DNA from: Litoribacter ruber
GTDB taxonomy: Bacteria; Bacteroidota; Bacteroidia; Cytophagales; Cyclobacteriaceae
DNA: 64,000 nucleotides
Reading direction: 5' to 3'
Assembly (NCBI RefSeq): GCF_018500185.1
Contig: NZ_JAHBGI010000003.1
Span: 1-64,000, forward strand
Made by a program: the position numbers and the translations under genes. Position 1 is the stretch's first letter. Every line of letters starts with the position of its first letter. A model generated the notes under the pieces. It saw nothing but the letters and a program-made list of their open reading frames with translations, did not search any database and was not told the origin of the DNA. Shown here piece after piece: positions 27,102-35,381 of this stretch.

Positions 27102-27298
27102 ATAGGGATAGCTACAATAAGAATTCAAAAACTGGGAATCCAAATCTAGACTAAAACCTTAAAAATAAAAACTAATTTTGATTTTTTTGAATTTCACCTC
27201 CCCATTTCTCCCCTCACCTTTTTCGCCTTACGGCTTTCAAAATCAAGGCTAATTAAGTTTCTTTGTGCTTCTGATTAGCAGACCCTAAAAGCACATCC

Positions 27299-27910
27299 AT
27301 GAAAGTCATTGCCATAGGCAGAAACTACGCCGAACATATTGCAGAACTGGAAAATGAAAGGCCCTCAGAACCGGTTGTTTTCCTCAAACCCGACACGGCA
27401 GTTCTGAAGAAAAACATGCCATTTTACCACCCTGATTTTTCTTCCAACATCCACCACGAGGTCGAACTGGTGCTGAAAATAAACAAGGAAGGCAAGTACA
27501 TCAAAAAAGAGTTTGCCCACCGTTATTTTGATGAAATCGGAATCGGTATTGATTTCACCGCTCGGGATCTTCAGCAAAAATGCAAGGAGAAAGGACTTCC
27601 CTGGGAAATCGCCAAAGCCTTCAACGGCTCTGCACCCATCGGGGAATTTTTGCCCGTAGCAGATTTTAAGGATCTGAACAACATCAATTTCCACTTGACC
27701 ATCAATGGTGAGGAAAAGCAAAAAGGCAACACCAACATGATGCTTTTTGATTTTGGTGCCATCATAGAATATGTTTCACAGTTTTTTACGTTAAAAAAAG
27801 GAGACCTCATTTTCACCGGTACTCCTGCAGGAGTTAGCAAAATCAGCATTGGAGACAGGTTAGAGGCGTATATAGAGGATAAAAAGCTGCTTGATTTTGA
27901 AATCAAATAA
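27299..27910 (+). CDS. Fumarylacetoacetate hydrolase (FAH)-family protein
   Basis: 203 residues, the short single-domain FAH type. MKVIAIGRNYAEHIAELENERP, FLKPDTAV, the metal-binding HHEVELVLKI (acidic residues of the E-x-E site), GIDFTARDLQ, and the C-terminal IFTGTPAGVSKISIGD are all family hallmarks. Related enzymes hydrolyse or decarboxylate acylpyruvates and oxaloacetate. The exact substrate cannot be assigned. The gene overlaps the M23 peptidase by 20 bp. Confidence 0.93.
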   Translation: MKVIAIGRNYAEHIAELENERPSEPVVFLKPDTAVLKKNMPFYHPDFSSNIHHEVELVLKINKEGKYIKKEFAHRYFDEIGIGIDFTARDLQQKCKEKGLPWEIAKAFNGSAPIGEFLPVADFKDLNNINFHLTINGEEKQKGNTNMMLFDFGAIIEYVSQFFTLKKGDLIFTGTPAGVSKISIGDRLEAYIEDKKLLDFEIK

Positions 27911-29768
27911 ATTTCTTTTCGCAATTGCATTACTAGCCGGGGCTCTTCTGATAGCCTCGGCCAATATTGAAAAAGGGTACTATCTCTTTCCCGTAAAGCC
28001 TGGCCACCAAAACTTTTTGGCCGGCAACATGAGTGAAATCAGGCCCAACCATTTCCACAGCGGCATCGACATCAAAACGGAAGGCCGGCAGGGATTACCC
28101 ATCTATGCCGCTGCAGACGGCTATGTCTACCGAATGAAAGCGTCCACCTTTGGCTATGGAAATGTCATTCACCTACGCCATCCCAATGGGCAGATCACTA
28201 CCTATGCCCACCTGAGAAACTTCAACGATGAAATTGGGGATTACATTCGTAAAGAGGCCTATAGCCAGAAAAAAAATGAAATTGAGGTTTACCCCGAGCC
28301 TCATGCCCTGCCCGTGAAAAAAGGGGATATCATTGCCTACAGTGGCAATACGGGTAGCTCTGCAGGTCCGCATCTCCACTTTGAGATCCGCGACTCCCTT
28401 GACCGTGCCTTGGATCCCTTAAAGTTTGGTTTCTCCGAAATAGTGGACAACACCCCGCCCACTGTTCAAAAAATCGCCATCACTCCTCTCACCATCGACA
28501 GTCGTGTAAACGGAAAGTTTCAGCGCACAGAATTCCCTGTGATCTATGATGGTAAAAAGTTTACAGTCAATCAGGATTTAGAAATTGCCGGGAAAGTTGG
28601 CATAGAAGTATTGGCTTTTGACAAGCTGGACAACATGCACAACCCCAACGGCTTTCCTATTTACCAGATTTATGACCAGGGAGAAAAGGTTTTTGAAAGT
28701 AATGTGGATGTGATTGATTTTAATATCGGCAGATATTTACTTGTCCATACCCACAGAAACAGGTTTACCAAACTCTACAAAGCCAAAAACAACCTTTTCC
28801 CTTTCTACACGCCCAGCGAGCCACTTAGCGGAAGCATAGAGGCGAAGCCAGGTGAAAGCCGTGCCATTGAGGTCTTACTCGAGGATGTGTACAAAAACAG
28901 GTCGACTTTGAAGTTGTCCTTTAAGGGCACAGAAGCAAAAACCAGTCTAAGCGGGACAAATCAAACGGCTGGGAATGAGAAAATCAGCTACCAAAACAAC
29001 ATCATGGTGGTCAATGGTGAAGGCGCTGCAGAGGGTGTATTGGCCAAGTTTTTTGTAAATGGGTTAGTCATGGAAATACCACCAGCCTATGTGGGCTCCA
29101 ATAAGCGCACCTACCTTTGGGACATGGAATACGGAATGCCGGACTCGGTAGATGTATGCACAGAAAAATTATTTCCAGATGTGAGGGCAAAAATTCCATT
29201 TCAGCAAGAACTATTTTTTACCGATGGAAGCACTGGTTTCCGCTTTGCCGACAACACCCATTTCGATGATTTATACCTTAGGTATAATTATCACAAAATC
29301 GGCCCTGACAGGCAACTGACGGTCAACTCACCCTATGAATACCTATGGAATAACCTGGAAATTGATATGGATGCCAGTCATTTTGAGGGTGCTAGAGACA
29401 AAGCTCACGTGTATCTTAAATATGAAAATGGTTGGAGGTCTTTTATAGGTGGTCAATGGATAGGGGATCAGATCAGGTTCAAAACCAAAAATTTTGGTAC
29501 TTTTGTAATCGCGGAAGACAGCACCCCGCCAAAGATCAACCCTGTCAGGGTCAACTCCTCGGGATTAAGGTTTACCATTGCGGATAACCTATCGGGGATT
29601 GACAGTTTTGAAGCGTTTGTGGATGGAGAATGGGTTTGGATGCGTTACGAGCATAAGCAGTCAGTGATCTGGTCTGAAAAAAGAGACGCAAAACCTTACA
29701 AGGGAGATGTTTTGCTCAAAGTAAGGGACAAGGCGGGCAACGAGGCGGTGTTTACTTCAAAGATTTGA
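27891..29768 (+). CDS. M23-family metallopeptidase, exported
   Basis: 625 residues if the TTG at 27891 is used (a second TTG lies at 27897). No ATG occurs before the signal peptide KFLFAIALLAGALLIASA, so a TTG start overlapping the FAH gene by 14-20 bases is the best reading. The lysostaphin-type zinc site is visible in HFHSGIDIKTEG (~55) and GNTGSSAGPHLHFEIRDS (~160), with the Zn-ligand H-x(3)-D and HxH. About 440 C-terminal residues are Ig-like beta sandwiches without a recognised motif. It is predicted to act in the periplasm on peptidoglycan peptides, or as a LytM-type regulator of other hydrolases. Confidence 0.9.
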   Translation: MILKSNKFLFAIALLAGALLIASANIEKGYYLFPVKPGHQNFLAGNMSEIRPNHFHSGIDIKTEGRQGLPIYAAADGYVYRMKASTFGYGNVIHLRHPNGQITTYAHLRNFNDEIGDYIRKEAYSQKKNEIEVYPEPHALPVKKGDIIAYSGNTGSSAGPHLHFEIRDSLDRALDPLKFGFSEIVDNTPPTVQKIAITPLTIDSRVNGKFQRTEFPVIYDGKKFTVNQDLEIAGKVGIEVLAFDKLDNMHNPNGFPIYQIYDQGEKVFESNVDVIDFNIGRYLLVHTHRNRFTKLYKAKNNLFPFYTPSEPLSGSIEAKPGESRAIEVLLEDVYKNRSTLKLSFKGTEAKTSLSGTNQTAGNEKISYQNNIMVVNGEGAAEGVLAKFFVNGLVMEIPPAYVGSNKRTYLWDMEYGMPDSVDVCTEKLFPDVRAKIPFQQELFFTDGSTGFRFADNTHFDDLYLRYNYHKIGPDRQLTVNSPYEYLWNNLEIDMDASHFEGARDKAHVYLKYENGWRSFIGGQWIGDQIRFKTKNFGTFVIAEDSTPPKINPVRVNSSGLRFTIADNLSGIDSFEAFVDGEWVWMRYEHKQSVIWSEKRDAKPYKGDVLLKVRDKAGNEAVFTSKI

Positions 29769-29790
29769 ATAACCAAAAACCAAAAAGCAT

Positions 29791-30240
29791 ATGTCACTAG
29801 AAAAAGGAATGCAAGCACCTGATTTTGAAGTGAAAAATCAGGACGGGGAAACAGTCAAACTTTCTGACTACAGAGGCAAAAAGGTAATTCTTTATTTTTA
29901 TCCAAAAGACAACACTCCTGGCTGTACAGCCCAGGCTTGCAACCTTCGCGACAATTACGCCCAACTCCAAAAGGAGGGCTACGAGGTGCTAGGAATCAGC
30001 ACCGACACAGAAAAGGCCCACCAGAAATTCATTGAAAAACAAGAGCTTCCATTTACCCTTCTTGCCGATACTGAAAAGACGGTACATGAAAAATATGGAA
30101 CTTGGGTGGAAAAAAACATGTACGGTAGAAAGTACATGGGCACTGCCCGCAAAACCTTCGTCATCGATGAGGAGGGAAATATCGCCGACATCATCGAAAA
30201 GGTGAAAACCAAAGAGCATACAAATCAAATACTCAAATAA
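29791..30240 (+). CDS. bcp: Thioredoxin-dependent peroxiredoxin (BCP type)
   Basis: 149 residues. FYPKDNTPGCTAQACNLRD contains the peroxidatic Cys in the PxxxTxxC-like context and the nearby second Cys (C-x4-C) of atypical 2-Cys BCP/PrxQ enzymes; KTFVIDEEGNIADI follows. It reduces peroxides and lipid hydroperoxides in the cytoplasm. ATG at 29791, 22 bp after the peptidase and 14 bp before the transketolase genes. Confidence 0.95.
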   Translation: MSLEKGMQAPDFEVKNQDGETVKLSDYRGKKVILYFYPKDNTPGCTAQACNLRDNYAQLQKEGYEVLGISTDTEKAHQKFIEKQELPFTLLADTEKTVHEKYGTWVEKNMYGRKYMGTARKTFVIDEEGNIADIIEKVKTKEHTNQILK

Positions 30241-30254
30241 ACTATTCCACCAAA

Positions 30255-31106
30255 ATGGAAAAACTCTCAATCGATCAACTCAATAAAACCTGTTCTCAAG
30301 TAAGAAGAGACATCCTGCGCATGGTACATGCGGTCAATTCAGGTCACCCAGGAGGTTCTCTTGGCTGTACTGAATTCTTTGTGGCCCTTTATTTCAACCA
30401 AATGGAGCACAACACCAACTTTGATATGAACGGCAAAAATGAAGACCTGTTCTTCCTTTCCAATGGCCACATCTCTCCAGTATGGTACAGTGTCCTGGCC
30501 AGAAGCGGGTACTTCAGCGTTGAGGAACTGGCTACATTCAGAAAGATCGACAGCAGGCTTCAGGGCCACCCTACTACTGAGGAGAACCTACCGGGCATCA
30601 GAATCGCTTCAGGTTCATTGGGCCAAGGTCTTTCAGCAGGTATCGGGGCAGCTCAGGCGAAGAAAATCAACGGTGATAACAAAACAGTTTTTGTGTTGAT
30701 GGGTGATGGAGAGCAGCAGGAAGGTCAGGTTTGGGAAGCGGCCATGTATGCCGCCCACCACAAAGTGGACAACCTGATTGCAACGATTGATTTGAACAGA
30801 CAGCAGATTGACGGTCTTACAGTTGATGTAATGGACCTTCAGGACCTTAGAAAGAAGTATGAGGCTTTCGGTTGGGAGGTTGTGGAAACTAAAAACGGCA
30901 ACGATATCGAAGAAGTGGTTTCTGTGATTGAAAAAGCCAAATCCCTTCTAGGAAACGGTAAACCAGTAATGAATCTCCTACATACCGAAATGGGTTATGG
31001 CGTAGACTTTATGGTTGGCACTCACAAATGGCACGGCGTGGCTCCAAATGACGAGCAGTTGGAAAACGCTTTGGGCCAACTTGAAGAAACCTTAGGAGAT
31101 TATTAA
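30255..31106 (+). CDS. Transketolase, N-terminal (TPP-binding) subunit
   Basis: 283 residues equal to the N-terminal half of transketolase. HAVNSGHPGGSLGCTEFFVALY, GSLGQGLSAGIGAAQ and the TPP/Mg motif GDGEQQEGQVWEAAMYA...NLIATIDLNRQQIDG are clear. Split transketolases of this type are common in Bacteroidota, Archaea and Firmicutes. It works with the C-terminal subunit encoded 40 bp downstream in the non-oxidative pentose phosphate pathway. Confidence 0.95.
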   Translation: MEKLSIDQLNKTCSQVRRDILRMVHAVNSGHPGGSLGCTEFFVALYFNQMEHNTNFDMNGKNEDLFFLSNGHISPVWYSVLARSGYFSVEELATFRKIDSRLQGHPTTEENLPGIRIASGSLGQGLSAGIGAAQAKKINGDNKTVFVLMGDGEQQEGQVWEAAMYAAHHKVDNLIATIDLNRQQIDGLTVDVMDLQDLRKKYEAFGWEVVETKNGNDIEEVVSVIEKAKSLLGNGKPVMNLLHTEMGYGVDFMVGTHKWHGVAPNDEQLENALGQLEETLGDY

Positions 31107-31146
31107 TTGAAAACCCTTTTTCTTGGAAAAGGAAAAATTTAGCACA

Positions 31147-32115
31147 ATGGAAAAGACTTTGAATACAAAATTCACCTATACAGAAAAGAAAGATACCCGT
31201 TCAGGTTTTGGCGACGGTCTATTGGAGGCTGGCAGAAAAAACCCTGAGGTGGTTGGACTTTGCGCTGACCTAATCGGTTCCCTAAAAATGGGAGCTTTCC
31301 AGAAAGAATTCCCTGACAGATTCTTCCAGGTAGGTATCGCAGAAGCCAACATGATGGGCCTTGCCGCTGGTATGACTATCGGCGGAAAGATTCCTTTTAC
31401 AGGTACCTTCGCCAACTTCTCCACAGGCCGGGTTTACGATCAGATCCGCCAGTCTATTGCCTACTCTGGTAAAAACGTAAAGATCTGTGCCTCTCACGCT
31501 GGAGTTACTCTTGGCGAAGATGGTGCTACTCACCAGATCCTGGAGGATATCGGCATGATGAAAATGCTTCCTCACATGACGGTGATCAACCCATGTGACT
31601 ACAACCAGACCAAAGCTGCGACAATGGCTATTGCTGAGCACGATGGACCGGTTTACTTGAGGTTTGGACGTCCTAGCTGGCCAATCTTTACGGATAGCAA
31701 TCAAAAATTTGAGATCGGTAAAGCCTGGAAAATGATCGATGGCAAGGATGTTACCATCTTTGCTACTGGACACCTGGTATGGGAAGCAGTGGTTGCAGAA
31801 GCCATACTGGCCGAAGAGGGCATCTCTGCAGAGGTAATCAACATCCACACCATCAAACCTCTTGATGAGGAGGCTATCCTGGAATCAGTTGCCAAAACAG
31901 GCTGCTGCGTATCCGCGGAAGAGCACCAGCTTAACGGTGGGCTTGGAGACAGTATTGCTCAGACCTTGGTAAGAAACAACCCGGTTCCGATGGAGTTTGT
32001 AGGTGTGGACGACAGCTTTGGCGAATCAGGTACACCAATGGACCTGATGAAAAAGTACGGTCTTAAAGCCGAAAACATCGTAGAAAAAGTGAAGAAGGCC
32101 TTAGCTAGAAAATAA
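31147..32115 (+). CDS. Transketolase, C-terminal subunit
   Basis: 322 residues from ATG 31147 ([20 protein letters not shown]); a TTG at 31123 would add eight residues and was not preferred. [17 protein letters not shown] contains the catalytic Glu that activates [20 protein letters not shown] and the transketolase C-terminal domain ([15 protein letters not shown]...[13 protein letters not shown]) follow. Forms the active enzyme with the preceding subunit. A strong terminator follows immediately. Confidence 0.95.
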   Translation: MEKTLNTKFTYTEKKDTRSGFGDGLLEAGRKNPEVVGLCADLIGSLKMGAFQKEFPDRFFQVGIAEANMMGLAAGMTIGGKIPFTGTFANFSTGRVYDQIRQSIAYSGKNVKICASHAGVTLGEDGATHQILEDIGMMKMLPHMTVINPCDYNQTKAATMAIAEHDGPVYLRFGRPSWPIFTDSNQKFEIGKAWKMIDGKDVTIFATGHLVWEAVVAEAILAEEGISAEVINIHTIKPLDEEAILESVAKTGCCVSAEEHQLNGGLGDSIAQTLVRNNPVPMEFVGVDDSFGESGTPMDLMKKYGLKAENIVEKVKKALARK

Positions 32116-32120
32116 GCCAT

Positions 32121-32160
32121 AAAAAACTCCCGATACGACAATGTCTCGGGAGTTTTTTTT
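32121..32160 (+). terminator. Intrinsic terminator after the transketolase operon
   Basis: Stem ACTCCCGA/TCGGGAGT with a 12-nt loop and an eight-T tail, six bases past the stop codon. Confidence 0.92.
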
Positions 32161-32183
32161 TATCTAAAATCAAGAAAAAGAAT

Positions 32184-32867
32184 TTATAATTCCTTAGCCT
32201 TCAAATACACCAGGCGCATATCGGCTGGATTGCCGAAATCCAGTTTATTGTCTTTCATATAGTTTCTGAGAGCTTTCCAGTTGTCAGAGGAAATACTCTT
32301 TAGCCCCGCAGTTCCTTTTTTGACCTCTTCTTCCCTATCCTCCTTTACAAGGTAATATTTGATCACATCCTGAAAAACATCATAAGCATTTATGGAATAA
32401 GCCTCAACTTGGGCAGGCATAAACCTTTTTTCATGATAGGCCACAAATTTTTCATCCCCATCTTCAAAAAGCACCTCTCCTATCATGTAGATGTCTTTGA
32501 TTTTGAAATACCGAAAAACCCGGTTACCTTCTTCCACGACTACCCTGTCGAGTTTTCTGTTATCAATGACAATGGTTTTGTTGCTTTTCCCTTCGCCTTC
32601 CGGCAGTTCTTCTCCGATGAATACCTGGGCTTTTTTGGGGTAGATATTTAGGTTAACATTTTGATAAAACTTGCCGTCACTCATCAGGATGTCCCCTTTT
32701 TTCATTTCCTCAAAAACAAACGGAGTCCCCTTTACCCCTTTTGATTTGGCCGTCTTCCCATATTCGGTTACAAAAAGATATTCGTTTTCATTCACATCAG
32801 ACCTTTCCTGTCCATGGGCCCAAAAACAGGTTATTAGGCAAAAAATTAGGAGAACCGTTCTTTTCAT
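32184..32867 (-). CDS. Secreted hypothetical protein
   Basis: 227 residues, not recognised. Signal peptide 1-19 (LLIFCLITCFWAHGQ) indicates export. The mature part is charged and mixed alpha/beta (KGTPFVFEEMKKGDILMSDG, FYQNVNLNIYPKK, YLVKEDREEEVKKG) and ends MRLVYLKAKEL. No cysteines, repeats or catalytic motifs stand out. Single gene between a terminator and the divergent methyltransferase, so it is transcribed alone. Confidence 0.85.
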   Translation of the reverse strand: MKRTVLLIFCLITCFWAHGQERSDVNENEYLFVTEYGKTAKSKGVKGTPFVFEEMKKGDILMSDGKFYQNVNLNIYPKKAQVFIGEELPEGEGKSNKTIVIDNRKLDRVVVEEGNRVFRYFKIKDIYMIGEVLFEDGDEKFVAYHEKRFMPAQVEAYSINAYDVFQDVIKYYLVKEDREEEVKKGTAGLKSISSDNWKALRNYMKDNKLDFGNPADMRLVYLKAKEL

Positions 32868-32982
32868 GATCTTAGAATGTTAATATCTATAAATTTAAGC
32901 TTTTCGGAGAAGAATAGCAATCCAAAGATTTGGTAGCCAACCCAAGGGAGGTTGTTTCTAATAATATCCTTATTTTTGCATC

Positions 32983-33879
32983 ATGAAAGAAAGCATCTTA
33001 TCCCTAAGTCCGCAGCATTGGAAGGACTATGAATTGATCGACAGTGGAGCATTCGAAAAGCTAGAACGCTTTGGTCCATATATCATAAGCCGTCCTGAAC
33101 CGCAGGCCATCTGGGACAGAAGCATGGATGAGAAAGAATGGAGAGAGAAAGCCCATGCTCATTTTGCAAAAGAAAAAAACAATCCTGAAAAGGGACAGTG
33201 GAAGGAATTCCAAAAGATCCCCCACAAGTGGCAGATCGACTATAACAACCCCGCAGGCCTAAAATTGACCTTGAATCTTGCCATGACCTCTTTTAAGCAT
33301 ATCGGCTTATTTCCCGAGCAGGCGGTCAATTGGGATTATATTGAAGAAAGCATCGCCAGGATGCCCGTAGAAACGCCAAAAGTCCTCAACCTATTCGCCT
33401 ATACCGGTGCCGCATCCGTAGCAGCCAAAGCTGCCGGTGCTGATGTCACCCACTTAGACGCCGTAAAACAGGTAGTGACCTGGTCACGCCACAATATGGA
33501 ATCTTCCGGTCAAGAAGGCATCCGCTGGGTGGTAGATGATGCCATGAAATTTGTCAAAAGGGAAATCCGCCGAGGAAACAAGTACCATGGGATTATCCTT
33601 GATCCACCTGCCTATGGAAGAGGTCCAAACGGTGAAAAGTGGGTTTTGGAAGAAGAAATAAATGAGCTGTTGAAGCTTTGTTCCGAGATCCTGGAACCTG
33701 ATCACCACTTCTTGATACTAAACATGTACTCCCTGAGTTTCTCCAGCATGATTGCCGCCAACCTGGTGAAGTCCAACTTTGGAGAGGTAGAAAATGCCGA
33801 GCACGGAGAATTGTATTTGGAGGATAACTATCAGAAAAAGCTTCCATTGGGAATTTTCTTCAGGTTTAGGAAATTGTAA
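32983..33879 (+). CDS. Class I SAM-dependent methyltransferase, RlmI/RlmK-like
   Basis: 298 residues. A short N-terminal beta domain (LSPQHWKDYELIDSGAFEKL) is followed by the SAM-binding motif VLNLFAYTGAASVAAKAAGA (~133-152), HLDAVKQVVTWSRHNM, and the catalytic-type ILDPPAYGRG motif (~203-212) close to DPP[AS] of the 23S rRNA m5C1962 methyltransferase group. Probably modifies rRNA, but an alternative nucleic-acid target cannot be excluded. Confidence 0.9.
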   Translation: MKESILSLSPQHWKDYELIDSGAFEKLERFGPYIISRPEPQAIWDRSMDEKEWREKAHAHFAKEKNNPEKGQWKEFQKIPHKWQIDYNNPAGLKLTLNLAMTSFKHIGLFPEQAVNWDYIEESIARMPVETPKVLNLFAYTGAASVAAKAAGADVTHLDAVKQVVTWSRHNMESSGQEGIRWVVDDAMKFVKREIRRGNKYHGIILDPPAYGRGPNGEKWVLEEEINELLKLCSEILEPDHHFLILNMYSLSFSSMIAANLVKSNFGEVENAEHGELYLEDNYQKKLPLGIFFRFRKL

Positions 33880-33886
33880 CCCTTAC

Positions 33887-33981
33887 CGTCATTTTACCGA
33901 CCGGTAGGGAGCAGAGAAATCTGGAACGAGAATAAAGTAGTCCAGACCTTTCCATTCCGCTTCGCTGCAGTACTAATGACG
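33887..33981. repeat. 95-bp intergenic inverted-repeat element (REP/MITE-like)
   Basis: Bounded by CGTCATT (33887-33893) and AATGACG (33975-33981), with an internal TACCGACCGGTA palindrome (33895-33906). Short elements with CGTCATT ends are widespread between genes in Bacteroidota. Whether this one is dispersed needs a genome search. Confidence 0.6.
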
Positions 33982-34037
33982 TGTAAAAGTTCTCGCAGCG
34001 ATTTTCGCAGCGCTGCCGCGAGAAATCAAAACGTCAT
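33976..34037. repeat. Overlapping 62-bp hairpin element
   Basis: Terminal 7-bp inverted repeat ATGACGT (33976-33982) and ACGTCAT (34031-34037) surrounds a hairpin TTCTCGC-AGCG...CGCT-GCC-GCGAGAA (33990-34024). It shares its left end with the right end of the 95-bp element, which makes a composite. Confidence 0.6.
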
Positions 34038-34119
34038 AGCACTTGGTGTGTTTGCAAAATATAAAGCCCCGAGGGGACGATGTGGAGGCACTGAAACAAA
34101 ATTTATCAAAAAATCAACT

Positions 34120-35304
34120 ATGCACAACCGACAACTATTCCTCTCACACCTAGCCCAGACTACTGATTTCCCTTTGATGATCGAAATCGAAAAAGCGGAA
34201 GGAATCTATATGTATGGTCCAAATGGGGAAAGGTATATCGATCTAATTTCAGGCATTGGCGTCAGCAACGTGGGTCACCGGCATCCAAAAGTATTGGCGG
34301 CAATGAAGGAGCAGATGGATAAATACCTGCATCTCATGGTATATGGAGAATACATTCAGACACCCCAAACCCAACTTGCCGAAGCCCTAGTACAAACACT
34401 CCCCGATGGACTGGATAATGTCTACCTAGTCAACAGCGGCAGCGAGGCTGTTGAAGGTGCTTTAAAACTTGCCAAGCGCTATTCCAATAGACGTGAAATA
34501 ATCAGTTGTGTAAATGCCTACCACGGTTCCTCCCACGGTTCTCTTTCGGTCGGTGGAAATGAGCTATTTAAAAGGGCCTACCGCCCGCTATTGCCAGGTA
34601 TTTCACATATTAATTTCGGAAAAGAAGAGGATTTAGTCAACATAACCACATCCACCGCTGCTGTGATCATGGAAACCGTGCAAGGGGAAGCGGGGATAAG
34701 AGTGCCTAGTGAGGCCTATTTCAAGGCGTTAAGAAAACGATGCGATGAAACCGGAACTTTGCTGATATTGGATGAAATACAGGCAGGATTTGGTAGGACT
34801 GGCAAATTCTGGGCTTTTGAGCATTATGGAATCCAGCCTGACATTTTGGTCTGTGCCAAAGGTATGGGTGGCGGAATGCCCATTGGGGCTTTCATCTCCA
34901 GCAAAGAGATCATGGGCCATTTTAAAAATGATCCTTTATTGGGTCACATTACGACTTTTGGAGGACATCCCGTAAGCGCCGCAGCTTCATTGGCTACCAT
35001 AAAAATCCTCCAAGAGGAAAACATTGTCGAACTGGTAGAAATGAAAGCCAACCTCTTCAAAGAATTCCTTGTCCATCCAAAAATCAAAGAGGTCAGAAAC
35101 AAAGGTTTATTGATGTGCGTGGCTTTTGAATCATTTGAAGAACTCAAGCCCATCATTGATAGAGCAATCGAAATGGGTGTGGTCACCGACTGGTTTTTAT
35201 TCTGCGACGACTCCATGCGCCTCGCCCCTCCTCTAGTAATTACAAAAGAGGAAATCAAAGAAGCCTGCGAGATAATTTTGAAAGCAATCGAATATAAAGC
35301 CTAA
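34120..35304 (+). CDS. Class III aminotransferase (acetylornithine/aspartate aminotransferase family)
   Basis: 394 residues from ATG 34120 (MHNRQLFLSHLAQTTDFPLM). The frame extends to 33976 but that part lies in a repeat element and is not protein-like. NVGHRHPKVLAAMKEQ, the PLP-phosphate-binding NSGSEAVEGALKLA, CVNAYHGSSHGSLS, LILDEIQAGFGRTGKFWA, and the lysine-bearing LVCAKGMGGGMPIGAFISS are all present. The substrate is not certain: acetylornithine, ornithine, 4-aminobutyrate and other omega-amino acids are all used by close relatives. Confidence 0.93.
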   Translation: MHNRQLFLSHLAQTTDFPLMIEIEKAEGIYMYGPNGERYIDLISGIGVSNVGHRHPKVLAAMKEQMDKYLHLMVYGEYIQTPQTQLAEALVQTLPDGLDNVYLVNSGSEAVEGALKLAKRYSNRREIISCVNAYHGSSHGSLSVGGNELFKRAYRPLLPGISHINFGKEEDLVNITTSTAAVIMETVQGEAGIRVPSEAYFKALRKRCDETGTLLILDEIQAGFGRTGKFWAFEHYGIQPDILVCAKGMGGGMPIGAFISSKEIMGHFKNDPLLGHITTFGGHPVSAAASLATIKILQEENIVELVEMKANLFKEFLVHPKIKEVRNKGLLMCVAFESFEELKPIIDRAIEMGVVTDWFLFCDDSMRLAPPLVITKEEIKEACEIILKAIEYKA

Positions 35305-35326
35305 TTTGCTCTAAACCCTTAAACTT

Positions 35327-35366
35327 CTAGACATAAGACAAAGCGAAGCATTTGTCTTATGTCAGA
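35327..35366. terminator. Bidirectional terminator hairpin between aminotransferase and dnaB
   Basis: Perfect 13-bp stem GACATAAGACAAA/TTTGTCTTATGTC (35330-35363) with an 8-nt loop, centred between two convergent genes. The arms are A/T-rich, so each strand offers a short T run. Confidence 0.7.
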
Positions 35367-35381
35367 ATTAAACTTTTAAAC

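Noticed and set aside
33976-34119. N-terminal extension of the class III aminotransferase
   Set aside because: The frame is open, but these 48 codons lie inside the inverted-repeat element, encode Arg/Ser-rich non-family sequence, and the conserved start is at ATG 34120.
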